A stretch of DNA of 64,000 nt. It comes from Marinimicrobium koreense (GTDB taxonomy: Bacteria; Pseudomonadota; Gammaproteobacteria; Pseudomonadales; Cellvibrionaceae). A program made the position numbers and the translations under genes. The notes under the pieces are model-generated. The model made no database searches. It saw only the letters and a program-made list of their open reading frames with translations, and was not told the origin of the DNA. The stretch's first letter is position 1. Each line of letters opens with the position of its first letter. Positions 18,953 to 27,708 of this stretch are shown piece after piece. Location: assembly GCF_003762925.1 (NCBI RefSeq), contig NZ_RJUK01000002.1:1-64000 (forward strand), written 5' to 3'.

Positions 18953-21292
18953 ATGATGACCCAGAAGCCTCTGGCCCGAACACTCAACGCCCTGAAGCAC
19001 TCACGCCGCCCGGTACTGTGGCTTGGTTCAATGGCCGCGCTGGCGCTGGCCGTTCCGGCCCAGGCCCAGGAAGCCGAGCAGCAACCCGCCATGGGCCCCA
19101 TTGAAGAAGTGGTGGTCACCGGTACGCCCGGGGGTGCCGCCATGCGCAAGCTGGACGCCAGCTTTGCCATTTCCACCGTCAGTGCCGAAGACATCAAGCG
19201 CAAGGCCCCCTCCAGTACCGCCGACCTGCTGAAAACGGTCCCCGGCGTCTGGGTTGAGAGCTCCGGCGGCGTGTCCGGGGCAAACATTTTCGTTCGCGGT
19301 TTCCCGAGTGGCGGTGATGCCGACTTTGTCACCGTTGCCGTCAACGGCCTGGCCGTTTACCCACCGCCCACCCTCTCCTTTCTGGAAAACTCCACGATCT
19401 TCCGCGTGGATGAAACCATCGAGCGCATGGAAGGCCTGCGCGGCGGTCCCAACCCGGTTTACTCCAACGGCCAGGTCGGTCTGACCACCAACTTCATTCT
19501 GAAAGAGGGCGGCCCGGATACCGAGGGTGTGCTGAAGTACTCCACCTCCGATTTCGGCCTGCAGCGGGTGGACGGCATGGTCAGCGGCGAGCTGAGCGAC
19601 GACCTCTACTACATGATCGGCGGTTATGTGAGCTCCTCCGAAGGTATCCGTGAAGCCGGGTTCGATGCCGAGGAAGGCAACCAGTTCACCATCAACCTCA
19701 CCAAGCGACTCGATAACGGCAAGATCAACCTGTTCCACCGCGCGACCGATGATCACGGCACCTGGTACCTGCCGGTGGCACTGCAGGACAGCGACGGCAA
19801 CCCCACCGGGATTGACGCCAGCTACACTCAGGTCGGCCCCGCCAACCGCAATGTACTGGTGCCCTACAGCGGCAGCGATGGCATGGGTGGCACTGAAACC
19901 ACCTTCGAAATGCGCGACATGGGTAAGGGGCGCGGCTGGGACGGCAGCGTGACCGGCGGCTCGATCGAGCTGGACCTGGCCAACGGCTGGACCTTCACCG
20001 ACCGCTTCGGGCTCACCAAGGGTGATGCCGATACCTACGGTTTCGTGCCGGACGGTGCGGCGGTAACCATGGGCAGCCTCAATGGCGGACTGGCCGGCAC
20101 CACCATCACGGGTGACGAAGTGGCCGCCAATACCCTGGTCCAGCGGTTCGGTCCCTGGGTGGTGGAAAAAGACATCGAAGCGTTCAGCAACGACCTGAGT
20201 CTTGCCAAGCAGTGGGACGACTACAAGTTGACCGTGGGCTACTACGCCTCCACCTGGGAAGTCGACGAAATCTGGTCCATCGGTAACTCCAAATACTATG
20301 AGTTGGGCCAGAATGGTCAGATGATCAGCCCGGACAGCGTGGACGACGCCTGCCAAGACTTTGATCAGACCACCTGCGGGTTCAAATACGATGTGGACGC
20401 CATCGGTGATGCCCGCGAAAACGCCTTCTACATGGCGGGGGAAACCTACCTCGGCGACCTGACCCTGGATGCCGGTGTGCGCGTGGTGACCCGCGAAACC
20501 ACCTACTCGGTAGACGATGGCGCCCGAGACGGTATTGCGGATCTGACCCTGGACACCGAAGAAGACAAGGTGACCTACACCGCCGCCGCCAACTGGGCAC
20601 TGACCGAAAATTCGGGCGTATTTGTGCGCATCAACGACGGGGTGAAATTCCCGGACTTCGACGCCTATCGTGACTTCCGCGGTGACTTCCAGAATGGCTC
20701 GGATCTGATCATTGATGTCCAGCAGTACGAACTGGGCTACAAGCTGTCCCAGGCCAATTACTCTCTGTACGCCACCGGCTTCATGAACGAAACCAAAGGG
20801 CAGCCGTTCGGCAACGTCGCGCTGAATGATTTCGATCGCCTGGAAACCGAAGCCATGGGTGTGGAACTGGACGGTAACCTCTACTTCGGTGAGTTCGAAC
20901 TGACCCTGAACGCCACCTTGCAGGACACCGAGATCAAGAGCGGTGACGATGCCGGCAACAGCGTCCAGCGCCAGCCGGACTCGCAGATCCGCCTGTCACC
21001 GAGCTACAACTTGTCCTTCGCCAACGGTGTGGATGCCGTGGTCTACGGTACCGCCAGCATCATCGGCGACCGCTACAGCGACAACGGCAACATCAATAAG
21101 CTGCCCAGCTACGAGAAGTTCGATCTCGGTGTGATTATGAATGTCGAGAATCTGGAGTTCCAGCTGGCGGTGGATAACCTTACCGATGAAGAAGCGCTGA
21201 CCGAGGGCGACCCGCGGGCCGCTGGGGTATCGGCCAACGGCCGGTACATTCTGCCGCGCAACGTGAAGTTCTCCATCGGCTATCAGTTCTGA
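18953..21292 (+). CDS. TonB-dependent outer-membrane receptor of the alpha-glucoside locus
   Basis: Predicted outer-membrane transporter for maltose or malto-oligosaccharides, 779 residues from the ATG at 18953. AGGAG (18941-18945) sits seven bases upstream; the frame is open from 18815 but lacks such a site. Signal peptide ending AVPAQAQ, then a TonB-box-like EEVVVTG, a plug domain (about 55-170, with IFVRGFPSGGDADF) and a 22-strand barrel ending in the aromatic C-terminus SIGYQF. It shares its operator with the GH65/MFS promoter, which ties outer-membrane uptake to cytoplasmic phosphorolysis. Confidence 0.9.
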   Translation: MMTQKPLARTLNALKHSRRPVLWLGSMAALALAVPAQAQEAEQQPAMGPIEEVVVTGTPGGAAMRKLDASFAISTVSAEDIKRKAPSSTADLLKTVPGVWVESSGGVSGANIFVRGFPSGGDADFVTVAVNGLAVYPPPTLSFLENSTIFRVDETIERMEGLRGGPNPVYSNGQVGLTTNFILKEGGPDTEGVLKYSTSDFGLQRVDGMVSGELSDDLYYMIGGYVSSSEGIREAGFDAEEGNQFTINLTKRLDNGKINLFHRATDDHGTWYLPVALQDSDGNPTGIDASYTQVGPANRNVLVPYSGSDGMGGTETTFEMRDMGKGRGWDGSVTGGSIELDLANGWTFTDRFGLTKGDADTYGFVPDGAAVTMGSLNGGLAGTTITGDEVAANTLVQRFGPWVVEKDIEAFSNDLSLAKQWDDYKLTVGYYASTWEVDEIWSIGNSKYYELGQNGQMISPDSVDDACQDFDQTTCGFKYDVDAIGDARENAFYMAGETYLGDLTLDAGVRVVTRETTYSVDDGARDGIADLTLDTEEDKVTYTAAANWALTENSGVFVRINDGVKFPDFDAYRDFRGDFQNGSDLIIDVQQYELGYKLSQANYSLYATGFMNETKGQPFGNVALNDFDRLETEAMGVELDGNLYFGEFELTLNATLQDTEIKSGDDAGNSVQRQPDSQIRLSPSYNLSFANGVDAVVYGTASIIGDRYSDNGNINKLPSYEKFDLGVIMNVENLEFQLAVDNLTDEEALTEGDPRAAGVSANGRYILPRNVKFSIGYQF

Positions 21293-21335
21293 CAGGTAAC
21301 CTCCTGCATAGACCTTAGCCAGTGTCTATCGCTTC

Positions 21336-21369
21336 GGGGACTGTGCGCTTCGCGCCAGTCCCCTTTTTT
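21336..21369 (+). terminator. Rho-independent terminator after the TonB receptor gene
   Basis: Stem GGGGACTG (21336-21343) / CAGTCCCC (21356-21363), with further GCGC pairing inside the loop, followed by six T. Confidence 0.88.
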
Positions 21370-21400
21370 ATGTCACCTTATTGAACCACGGTATTCCGGC

Positions 21401-22525
21401 TTACAGATAGACCTCCTCCCTCCGGCTTTCCGCCTTGCGACGCATCAATTCCGCTTTTTCAGGCAAGGCCCGCTGGTCATAGATCTCCGCTGTCAGGGCG
21501 TAGAACCTCGGCTCCTCGGCCTGGCGCGCAATCGCCTGTTCCAGGTATCGCTCGGCCTGGGCAAGATCGCCATTGGCAAGCTGCTCGCGAGCCAATGAAT
21601 ACAGATAATAGGGGTTACTGTTGCGATGCTTGCGCACCCGTTCCAGGAAATACGCGGCTTTGTCCGTCTCACCCTCGGCCTCGTACAGGCTGGCGAGATT
21701 GCTCATCAGGGATAGGTCTCCCGGCGCCAGTGTCAGGCCTTGCCGGTAGGCCACTTCCGCGGCACCATGCACGCCCATGCGTTTGTACAGGGTTCCCAGG
21801 TTGTTCCAGAGGTAGCTCTGCCGGTCATCCAGTTGCAATGCTCTGCGCAGGTGCAGAAAGCCCTGGCGTCGGTCGCCTGCGCCCACCCGCTCCATCCCCA
21901 GGTTATTGTAAAACTGCGCGGCCACCAGCCGGTCACCGATCACTTGCTGCTCGAACACCGGGCTGTAGCGCTCCATTTCCAGGTCGATCACCAGTTCCTC
22001 ACCACGGGGCAGCATGACCTTGGCATTCACGTGGCGGAACAGGAGGAAGGACTCGCCATCACGTAAGTCCCAAACCGGCGGCACCTGTACGTCGTTGACC
22101 TCGGCCTTCAGGCCGATGTGCCGGGCCATGGCCACATACATCAGGGTGAAGCTGAGACAGTTCACTTCACGCCGCTCAAAGGCGCGCGCTGCGGTGGTGG
22201 TATTCAGTGCGGTATAGCGCATGCCCAGCCCACCGGCCATCGGAGAGGACAGCAGCGCCCGGTGCAGCGCCTCCGCCCGCTGGTCCGGGTGGCGATATTG
22301 CAGCGCCACCTCTTCCGCCACCACCCGCATCATGGGCGAGAGCATCATCAGGTCATAGGGAGGCAATTGGTTATCGGCAGGCGGCTCGTCGAACAACAGT
22401 TCGCCGGAAAGGACCTGATCAAGGTCCCGGGAGGAAGGCGCCTGCACCCACTCAGGCAGGGGCTCCATGTGGCTGCAGGCGCCGAGCAGCAGAACAAAGG
22501 CCGCAGGGGCCCAAGGTATGCGCAT
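21401..22525 (-). CDS. Lipoprotein with transglutaminase-like and TPR regions
   Basis: Function unknown. 374 residues from the ATG at 22525 (AGAGGTG upstream). The lipobox LLGAC gives an envelope lipoprotein. The middle has a transglutaminase-like stretch (RREVNCLSFTLMYVAMARHIG, with the Cys and later His-Val residues of that fold), followed by tetratricopeptide-like repeats (about 210-360; NNLGTLYKRMG and related). Similar proteins are annotated as transglutaminase-like TPR proteins. The same strand carries two more uncharacterised envelope genes upstream (22697-25247). Confidence 0.75.
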   Translation of the reverse strand: MRIPWAPAAFVLLLGACSHMEPLPEWVQAPSSRDLDQVLSGELLFDEPPADNQLPPYDLMMLSPMMRVVAEEVALQYRHPDQRAEALHRALLSSPMAGGLGMRYTALNTTTAARAFERREVNCLSFTLMYVAMARHIGLKAEVNDVQVPPVWDLRDGESFLLFRHVNAKVMLPRGEELVIDLEMERYSPVFEQQVIGDRLVAAQFYNNLGMERVGAGDRRQGFLHLRRALQLDDRQSYLWNNLGTLYKRMGVHGAAEVAYRQGLTLAPGDLSLMSNLASLYEAEGETDKAAYFLERVRKHRNSNPYYLYSLAREQLANGDLAQAERYLEQAIARQAEEPRFYALTAEIYDQRALPEKAELMRRKAESRREEVYL

Positions 22526-22696
22526 CGAGACACCTCTCGCAATCACCGTCAGATTCGGAGGAAGCCCGGATCTGCATTTCAGTGTACCGGTACTAAGACA
22601 GTTTAGCGGAGAAAATGTTCGCCCGGTACACAACCTCTGCCCGGGTCATCGGCTAAACCGGTCCCTCGCCGACCCCGGTTGTCTGAGGTGATTGCG

Positions 22697-23146
22697 CTAG
22701 GCCAGTTGACGCTCCAATGCCCGCCGGCTGTCGTGGGCCGCCTGCAGGGAAAAGCTCAGGGGGTAGCCATACAGCGGGTGATAGACCGCCTGAGGTGTCC
22801 GGGGCTTGCGGTACAGCTCCGCCTCGATCCAGCGGAAATAGTCATCCACGGTGCCCACCTCGGCGGTCGAGCAGGCCTTGCCGGTGCCCAGCTCGTGCGC
22901 CGACACAACCGCGCCGGCCGCCACTCTGACCCGGATGTCGTTGCATCCTACCGAGCCGCATCGGCTGAGCGTGAATTGATAGGCATCGAACCCGCTCATC
23001 TGCCAGAGCTGCCAGTGTGTGTGGAGCGCCTCTTCCGGGCTGGCACTCACATCCCGGACGCGACGCCGGAGCTCCAACAGCGCCTCTGGCTCCCGAGCCT
23101 GGCCGTTGGACGCAATGTTCATGGAAATCATCACTTTGTGCATCAT
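22697..23146 (-). CDS. DUF6174-like small protein
   Basis: Function unknown, 149 residues. The pattern WxLW...YQFTLSRCG, a basic strand RVRVAAGAVVSA, TVDDYFRWIE and HPLYGYPLSFSL resembles DUF6174 proteins. Those are usually lipoproteins, but no signal peptide or lipobox is visible here. Two cysteines (in SRCGSVGC) could form a disulfide. It starts 17 bases after the stop of the beta-propeller lipoprotein, so it is probably the second gene of that operon. Confidence 0.6.
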   Translation of the reverse strand: MMHKVMISMNIASNGQAREPEALLELRRRVRDVSASPEEALHTHWQLWQMSGFDAYQFTLSRCGSVGCNDIRVRVAAGAVVSAHELGTGKACSTAEVGTVDDYFRWIEAELYRKPRTPQAVYHPLYGYPLSFSLQAAHDSRRALERQLA

Positions 23147-23162
23147 GCATCACTCCCCTGTG

Positions 23163-25247
23163 TCAGAAACTGAAAGGCCCTTCTAGCGACTCCGGCTCAT
23201 CCCAGTCGCGCGCCCAGATGTCATTGCCGTGCAGGTAGTACACGGTATCGCCATGCATCCGGCTGCGGTCACTGCCGCCCCCCATGGGATACTCATAACC
23301 AGAGCCGGTCGCCGACTCCACGATCAAGGGTTCCCGAGTCTCCAGCGTGGCCTGGGTACCGGTCAGCTCGTTGACCTCAAACAAAAACAGTCCGGAATCC
23401 AGCCAGCGGTAACCGTCGCGGCGGGTCACCGGAACAGTAAAGCGCAACTGATCCGTGCCGACCGGGAGGAAATTGAACGCCCGCAGGTCGGTCAGCGCCT
23501 CGCTCCAACTCCCGGAGCCACCCAACTCAACGGCCTCGACGCTGACCGGGTTCAGGTCATCGCGCACATCAAACAGTTCAACTTTCACCCCGCCGAAACC
23601 GCCGTTTTCATCGGCCTCCTGACCCACGGACACCAGGTATCCCTCACCCACGGGGTGCAGGTAATTGGACACACCCGGAATCTCCAGTTCCCCGAGCACC
23701 GAGGGGTTTTCATTATCTGAGACATCCAGCACATACAGCGGGTCGATGCGTTCAAAGGTGACGATATAGGCCCGGTCCCCCAGAAAACGGACGGCGTAGA
23801 TATCCTCCCCCGGCTTGCCGATCGGCGCCGGCTGGGCATCATTGGGCAGCCTTGCCACCACGTCCAGGGTGCGACTGTCGGAATCAGACGCTTCTTTCAG
23901 CACATGCAGAAAGTGCTCCGGGTCGCTCCAGTCCTCCCACACGGTGGTCACCACCCGCAGGTAACCCTGCGCCTCGTCCATGCTGAAGGAGGGGTCCGAC
24001 CAGTTCAGTTGTCCCGGTACCAGCCCGGTGCCCCGATAGCGGATGTCTCCCCCGGCAATGGCAAACTTGTGCAGCCCGGTTTTCTCCTCCCGCCATAGTC
24101 CGGCACGGGTTCCCAGATAAAGGCTGTCCAGTGACATGTACAGCCCGCTCAAATGCGCGTTGACACAGACAGCGCTCACCAGACGTTGCTCCCGTAGATT
24201 GAAGGCGCTCACGGTCACTATGTCGGCGAAACCTTCATCGGGGTTCAATGTTTCCGGCAAATAGCAGTCCCCTTCACTCACCAGCGGCTGCTCCGGCGCC
24301 TCATCCACGCGATAGCCGGGCAGCAGATCAGACATCGGGGTGGAGCTGATCAAGCGTTCGTTGTTCTGACGCGCTTCATCGGTACCCGCATAGGGCTCCA
24401 GCCCCTCAATGTAAGGGCTGCTGCGGGACACCAGGTACAGCACATCGCCGATCTTCCGACTGTTGAGCAGCGTCCCCTCCACTTCCAGAGACCAGCGGAT
24501 CGAAGGGTTCTCCGGCGACTGGACGTCCACCAGCTCGACCCGGGTATGGCCCTCCTGCAGCGCAATCTCCGGCATGCCCATCCAGCCCCAGCCGCCGTAG
24601 TAATAACGGCTGTCACTGAGGGCCACGACCGCCTCGGTGGCGTCACCGTCTTCCAGGGTATAAAGCTGGGACAGCACCAGGGGCGAGTCGGCGTCCCGTT
24701 CGAGCTCATAGCGCATGATGTAAGTGGCTCTGGCCTGTTCCGGGTCCGTTTCATAGATGCGCAGCGCCTGAACCGGCGGCGGCTCCGGCACTGACCCGTC
24801 ATCACCGGCCGCCTCATCCAGCGCCACACTCTCGGCAAATCGGTGATAGCTGTACTGGGGTGACTCGGCAACAAAGAGGTAACGGCCGTCATACTTCAAC
24901 CGGTCCGCCTCATCCACGCCCTCGACGTGCACGTTGGTGCGGGAATAATCGTCGCCACCCTCCGCGGCGTTGTCCGATACATCGGGCATCGCCACGCCGC
25001 CCTCTTCGGCCCAGTTATAGTCACCGGCGCGCATCTGCAAGCGCAGCCCGTTGCGCACGAACTGCGACACGGCTTCCGGTGAATGCTCATTGGTCAGCGG
25101 CTCCAGGTCGGGATCCGCCCAGCGGAGTTGACGGTAATCGGTATCGTATCGGCCCGGGCCCTCTCCATCGCCGTTTGAACCACCGCAAGCCACCAGCAGC
25201 ATCGGGCTGGCCGCCAAAGCGCACAAAGTCATTGAACGAATGTTCAT
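23163..25247 (-). CDS. Secreted beta-propeller-domain lipoprotein
   Basis: 694-residue exported protein with lipobox LLVAC at about residues 17-21 and a GGSNGDGEG linker. The body matches the Beta_propel family (PF09826 type): repeated blade-like segments such as THVRVEGVDEADRLKYDGRY (the sequence reads NVHVEGVDEADRLKYDGRYL), LYLVSRSS, GDRAYIVTFERIDPLYVLDV and FNFLPVG. Biochemical role unknown; relatives occur as large envelope proteins in archaea and bacteria. It heads a run with the DUF6174-like gene and is divergent from the MipA gene. Confidence 0.78.
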   Translation of the reverse strand: MNIRSMTLCALAASPMLLVACGGSNGDGEGPGRYDTDYRQLRWADPDLEPLTNEHSPEAVSQFVRNGLRLQMRAGDYNWAEEGGVAMPDVSDNAAEGGDDYSRTNVHVEGVDEADRLKYDGRYLFVAESPQYSYHRFAESVALDEAAGDDGSVPEPPPVQALRIYETDPEQARATYIMRYELERDADSPLVLSQLYTLEDGDATEAVVALSDSRYYYGGWGWMGMPEIALQEGHTRVELVDVQSPENPSIRWSLEVEGTLLNSRKIGDVLYLVSRSSPYIEGLEPYAGTDEARQNNERLISSTPMSDLLPGYRVDEAPEQPLVSEGDCYLPETLNPDEGFADIVTVSAFNLREQRLVSAVCVNAHLSGLYMSLDSLYLGTRAGLWREEKTGLHKFAIAGGDIRYRGTGLVPGQLNWSDPSFSMDEAQGYLRVVTTVWEDWSDPEHFLHVLKEASDSDSRTLDVVARLPNDAQPAPIGKPGEDIYAVRFLGDRAYIVTFERIDPLYVLDVSDNENPSVLGELEIPGVSNYLHPVGEGYLVSVGQEADENGGFGGVKVELFDVRDDLNPVSVEAVELGGSGSWSEALTDLRAFNFLPVGTDQLRFTVPVTRRDGYRWLDSGLFLFEVNELTGTQATLETREPLIVESATGSGYEYPMGGGSDRSRMHGDTVYYLHGNDIWARDWDEPESLEGPFSF

Positions 25248-25342
25248 GCGAATCCATCCTCAAAAAAGTCGTGGGGTTTATGGCATCATCCCTTCACTCT
25301 AGCCCCACGGGCGGCCGGTTTCTGTAGCGCAACTGCGAAAGA

Positions 25343-25358
25343 GTGTAATTTTGTGTAA
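25343..25358 (+). promoter_or_regulatory. Direct repeat resembling an OmpR/RstA-type binding site
   Basis: GTGTAA occurs at 25343-25348 and again at 25353-25358, a period of 10 bp (about one helical turn), as expected for OmpR-family dimers. It lies between the divergent beta-propeller gene and the MipA - DUF3019 - response regulator - kinase cluster. Autoregulation is inferred only from position. Confidence 0.35.
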
Positions 25359-25540
25359 CTCTGCGGCGGCTGCGGGACGAAGAGCGCCACGGCTTACAGG
25401 TTTTTACACACTCTCACAAAGGCATGACGGCTTTTTCCCGGTACAACAGGCACACTGAAGACTCGACAGCTCCGCCCGAAGGTCACGCGTGCACCTTCGG
25501 TGATAAACTCACCCCCCGAAATGAGAGTAGTATCGATCTG

Positions 25541-26533
25541 ATGACGCGCTTAACTGACATCCTGGTCCGCGCCTGCCCTCTGGCGGCACTGCTGCTGGCA
25601 TCGAGTCTGGCGTCGCCCAGCCTGGCGGACGACGACGCGGGGCACTGCGAACACAGCAGCGCCCGCTGTGTCGCGACCGGCACCTGGGACATCCAGTTGG
25701 CGCTGGGCGCCGGACTGCGCACCAACCCGATCGCCGGCGCCGATGATGTGCCGCTGGTGCTGATTCCCCAGGTCACCTATTACGGCAAGCGATTCTTCTT
25801 TGACAACCTGGACCTGGGCTACACCCTGGTCGATCGGCGGGACTGGATGGTGAACCTGTTGATCACCCCCAGCGGTGATGGCCTGTACTTCTTTGAGGAC
25901 GACTGGGGCCGCTTTTTTCTCCAGGGCGGATTGAACACCCTGGGCGCCAACTTCAGCCCGGCGCCCGATGCGCCCACCGAACCCCCGGCGGTCGCCGATG
26001 AGGACGCGTTCGAGGGCCCGCAGGAGGATCAGCGGGAGCAGGAAAGCCCGGCCCCGGCCAACCCCGAACCCACGCAGGTATCACCGCCCCCGCTCCGGGA
26101 CCGGAATATCGCCGCCCTGGCCGGAGTGGAAACCTCCGGTGACTTCGGCCGGTTTCAGTGGCAGCTCCAGGCGCTGTCCGATGTCAGTGGTGTGCACAAT
26201 GGCGAAGAGCTCCGGTTTGCAGTCAGCACCGGAACCCGCCGGGACGCCAACCAATTGGGCATCAGCCTCGGATTCAGCTGGAAAAGCGCCGAGGTGATGG
26301 AATACTATTACGGCGTCACCCAGGGGGAATCGAGTGGTGCCCGTCCCGCCTACCGCCCCGGTAGCGGCACGGCACCCTTTGTGCGGCTGAGCTGGAACCG
26401 ACCGGTAAACGAACAATGGCGTTGGCTGGCCAGCGTTCAGTACGAGCACCTGAGCGAAGCCGTTCGCCACAGCCCCCTGACTGACCAGAATAAGGTGATG
26501 CAAATCTTCGTCGGGGGCGTATACCATTTTTAA
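25541..26533 (+). CDS. MipA/OmpV family outer-membrane protein
   Basis: Predicted outer-membrane beta-barrel of the MltA-interacting protein family, about 330 residues. The ATG at 25541 is followed by a signal peptide (CPLAALLLASSLASPSLAD). Alternating strands such as YYGKRFFFDNLDLGYTLV and the aromatic C-terminus GGVYHF indicate a barrel. An unusual Pro/Glu/Asp-rich insertion (about residues 145-190) is probably an extracellular or periplasmic loop. It is followed by DUF3019 and a two-component system in the same direction; in Shewanella-like genomes such clusters respond to envelope stress, which is inference here. Confidence 0.82.
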   Translation: MTRLTDILVRACPLAALLLASSLASPSLADDDAGHCEHSSARCVATGTWDIQLALGAGLRTNPIAGADDVPLVLIPQVTYYGKRFFFDNLDLGYTLVDRRDWMVNLLITPSGDGLYFFEDDWGRFFLQGGLNTLGANFSPAPDAPTEPPAVADEDAFEGPQEDQREQESPAPANPEPTQVSPPPLRDRNIAALAGVETSGDFGRFQWQLQALSDVSGVHNGEELRFAVSTGTRRDANQLGISLGFSWKSAEVMEYYYGVTQGESSGARPAYRPGSGTAPFVRLSWNRPVNEQWRWLASVQYEHLSEAVRHSPLTDQNKVMQIFVGGVYHF

Positions 26534-26573
26534 ACTCGGGCAACTGAGGTGTGGCAGTACCCAAAATAACCCC

Positions 26574-26951
26574 ATGCGCCAATCCCTGTGGATCCTGGCG
26601 GGCTGGTGTGTGGCCGGCGCCAGCGCGGCGGACAGCGCGCTGGAGCTGAAACCGAGCATCTGCGCTCTGGCGGAAAATCAGGTGCTGTGCGAGCAACGGG
26701 TCGACATTCGCTGGCACAGTGACTATCCCGACGCCCTGTGTCTGTTCGTCGATCAGAGCGAGCAGCCCCTGGCCTGCTGGCGGGAAAAAGACCAGGGCGA
26801 ATACCACTACGAGGCACGCACCGAACAGAGTATGACCTTCCAGCTACGCGCCGAGCGGGACGACCAGTTGCTCGCCAGCCGACTGTTCGAAGTGATCCGC
26901 GAGTACACCGAATTCCGCTCTCGCCGACGCAAGCCCTGGAATTTTTTCTGA
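26574..26951 (+). CDS. DUF3019 family exported protein
   Basis: 125-residue protein with a short signal peptide (to about ASAAD) and a single Ig-like beta-rich domain: LELKPSICAL, VDIRW, LCLF, ACW, YEARTEQSMTFQLR. Two or more cysteines may form disulfides. The family is commonly found between a MipA/OmpV gene and an RstA-like regulator, exactly as here, which suggests a ligand-sensing or accessory role for the neighbouring kinase. No enzymatic motif is seen. Confidence 0.8.
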   Translation: MRQSLWILAGWCVAGASAADSALELKPSICALAENQVLCEQRVDIRWHSDYPDALCLFVDQSEQPLACWREKDQGEYHYEARTEQSMTFQLRAERDDQLLASRLFEVIREYTEFRSRRRKPWNFF

Positions 26952-26982
26952 CGCTTTCCAATAACAGACGAACCGGACACCC

Positions 26983-27681
26983 ATGCAACAGATCCTATTG
27001 GCCGAAGACGATCACCGCCTTGCCGCCCTGGTGCGGGACTACCTCACCGACAACGGCTTTGAGGTGGCGGTGGAAGATCGCGGAGACCGGGTCCCGGAGC
27101 GGGTCCGTCAACTGCAACCGGATCTACTGATTCTGGACATCATGCTCCCCGGCAAAGACGGCCTGACCCTTTGTCGGGAACTGCGCCCGGCGTTCACCGG
27201 CCCGATCATGATGCTCACCGCCCGCAACGAAGATGCCGACCAGATTCTCGGACTGGAATTCGGCGCCGATGACTATGTGATCAAACCCGCCGAGCCGCGG
27301 ATTCTTCTCGCCCGTATCCGGGCACTGCTACGGCGCATCGAGCCCGGCATTCCGAGCACTCCACAGACCCTGAGCTTCGGCACCCTGGAGGTGCACAGCG
27401 GCTCCCGCAGTGTCGAACTCGAAGGCGCTCCCATCAAGCTTTCCAGTCACGAGTTCGACCTGCTGTGGTTGCTCGCCCAGCGCGCCGGGGACGTGGTGGG
27501 TCGGGATTTTCTGTTCCGGGAGCTTTATGGGCGGCCTTATGATGGCATGGACCGGACCATTGATGTGCGCGTCTCCCAACTGCGCAAAAAGCTCGGGGAT
27601 AACCCGGACAATCCCGCCCGCATCAAAACCATCTGGGGCCGGGGCTATCTGTTTATCGCCGACGCCTGGGAAGCGGAGTGA
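26983..27681 (+). CDS. OmpR-family response regulator (RstA-like)
   Basis: DNA-binding response regulator, 232 residues. Receiver domain 1-115 with acidic pair EDD, phospho-acceptor Asp in LLILDIMLPGKDG (about residue 51), conserved Thr in MMLTAR and Lys in VIKPAE. The C-terminal winged helix (about 135-228) has SSHEFDLLWLLAQRAG and RTIDVRVSQLRKKLGD. It is followed after 27 bases by its cognate kinase gene, and similarity is highest to RstA-type regulators. Confidence 0.93.
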   Translation: MQQILLAEDDHRLAALVRDYLTDNGFEVAVEDRGDRVPERVRQLQPDLLILDIMLPGKDGLTLCRELRPAFTGPIMMLTARNEDADQILGLEFGADDYVIKPAEPRILLARIRALLRRIEPGIPSTPQTLSFGTLEVHSGSRSVELEGAPIKLSSHEFDLLWLLAQRAGDVVGRDFLFRELYGRPYDGMDRTIDVRVSQLRKKLGDNPDNPARIKTIWGRGYLFIADAWEAE

Positions 27682-27708
27682 ACGGCCTGAACCGGCGGCG
27701 GCCATGAC

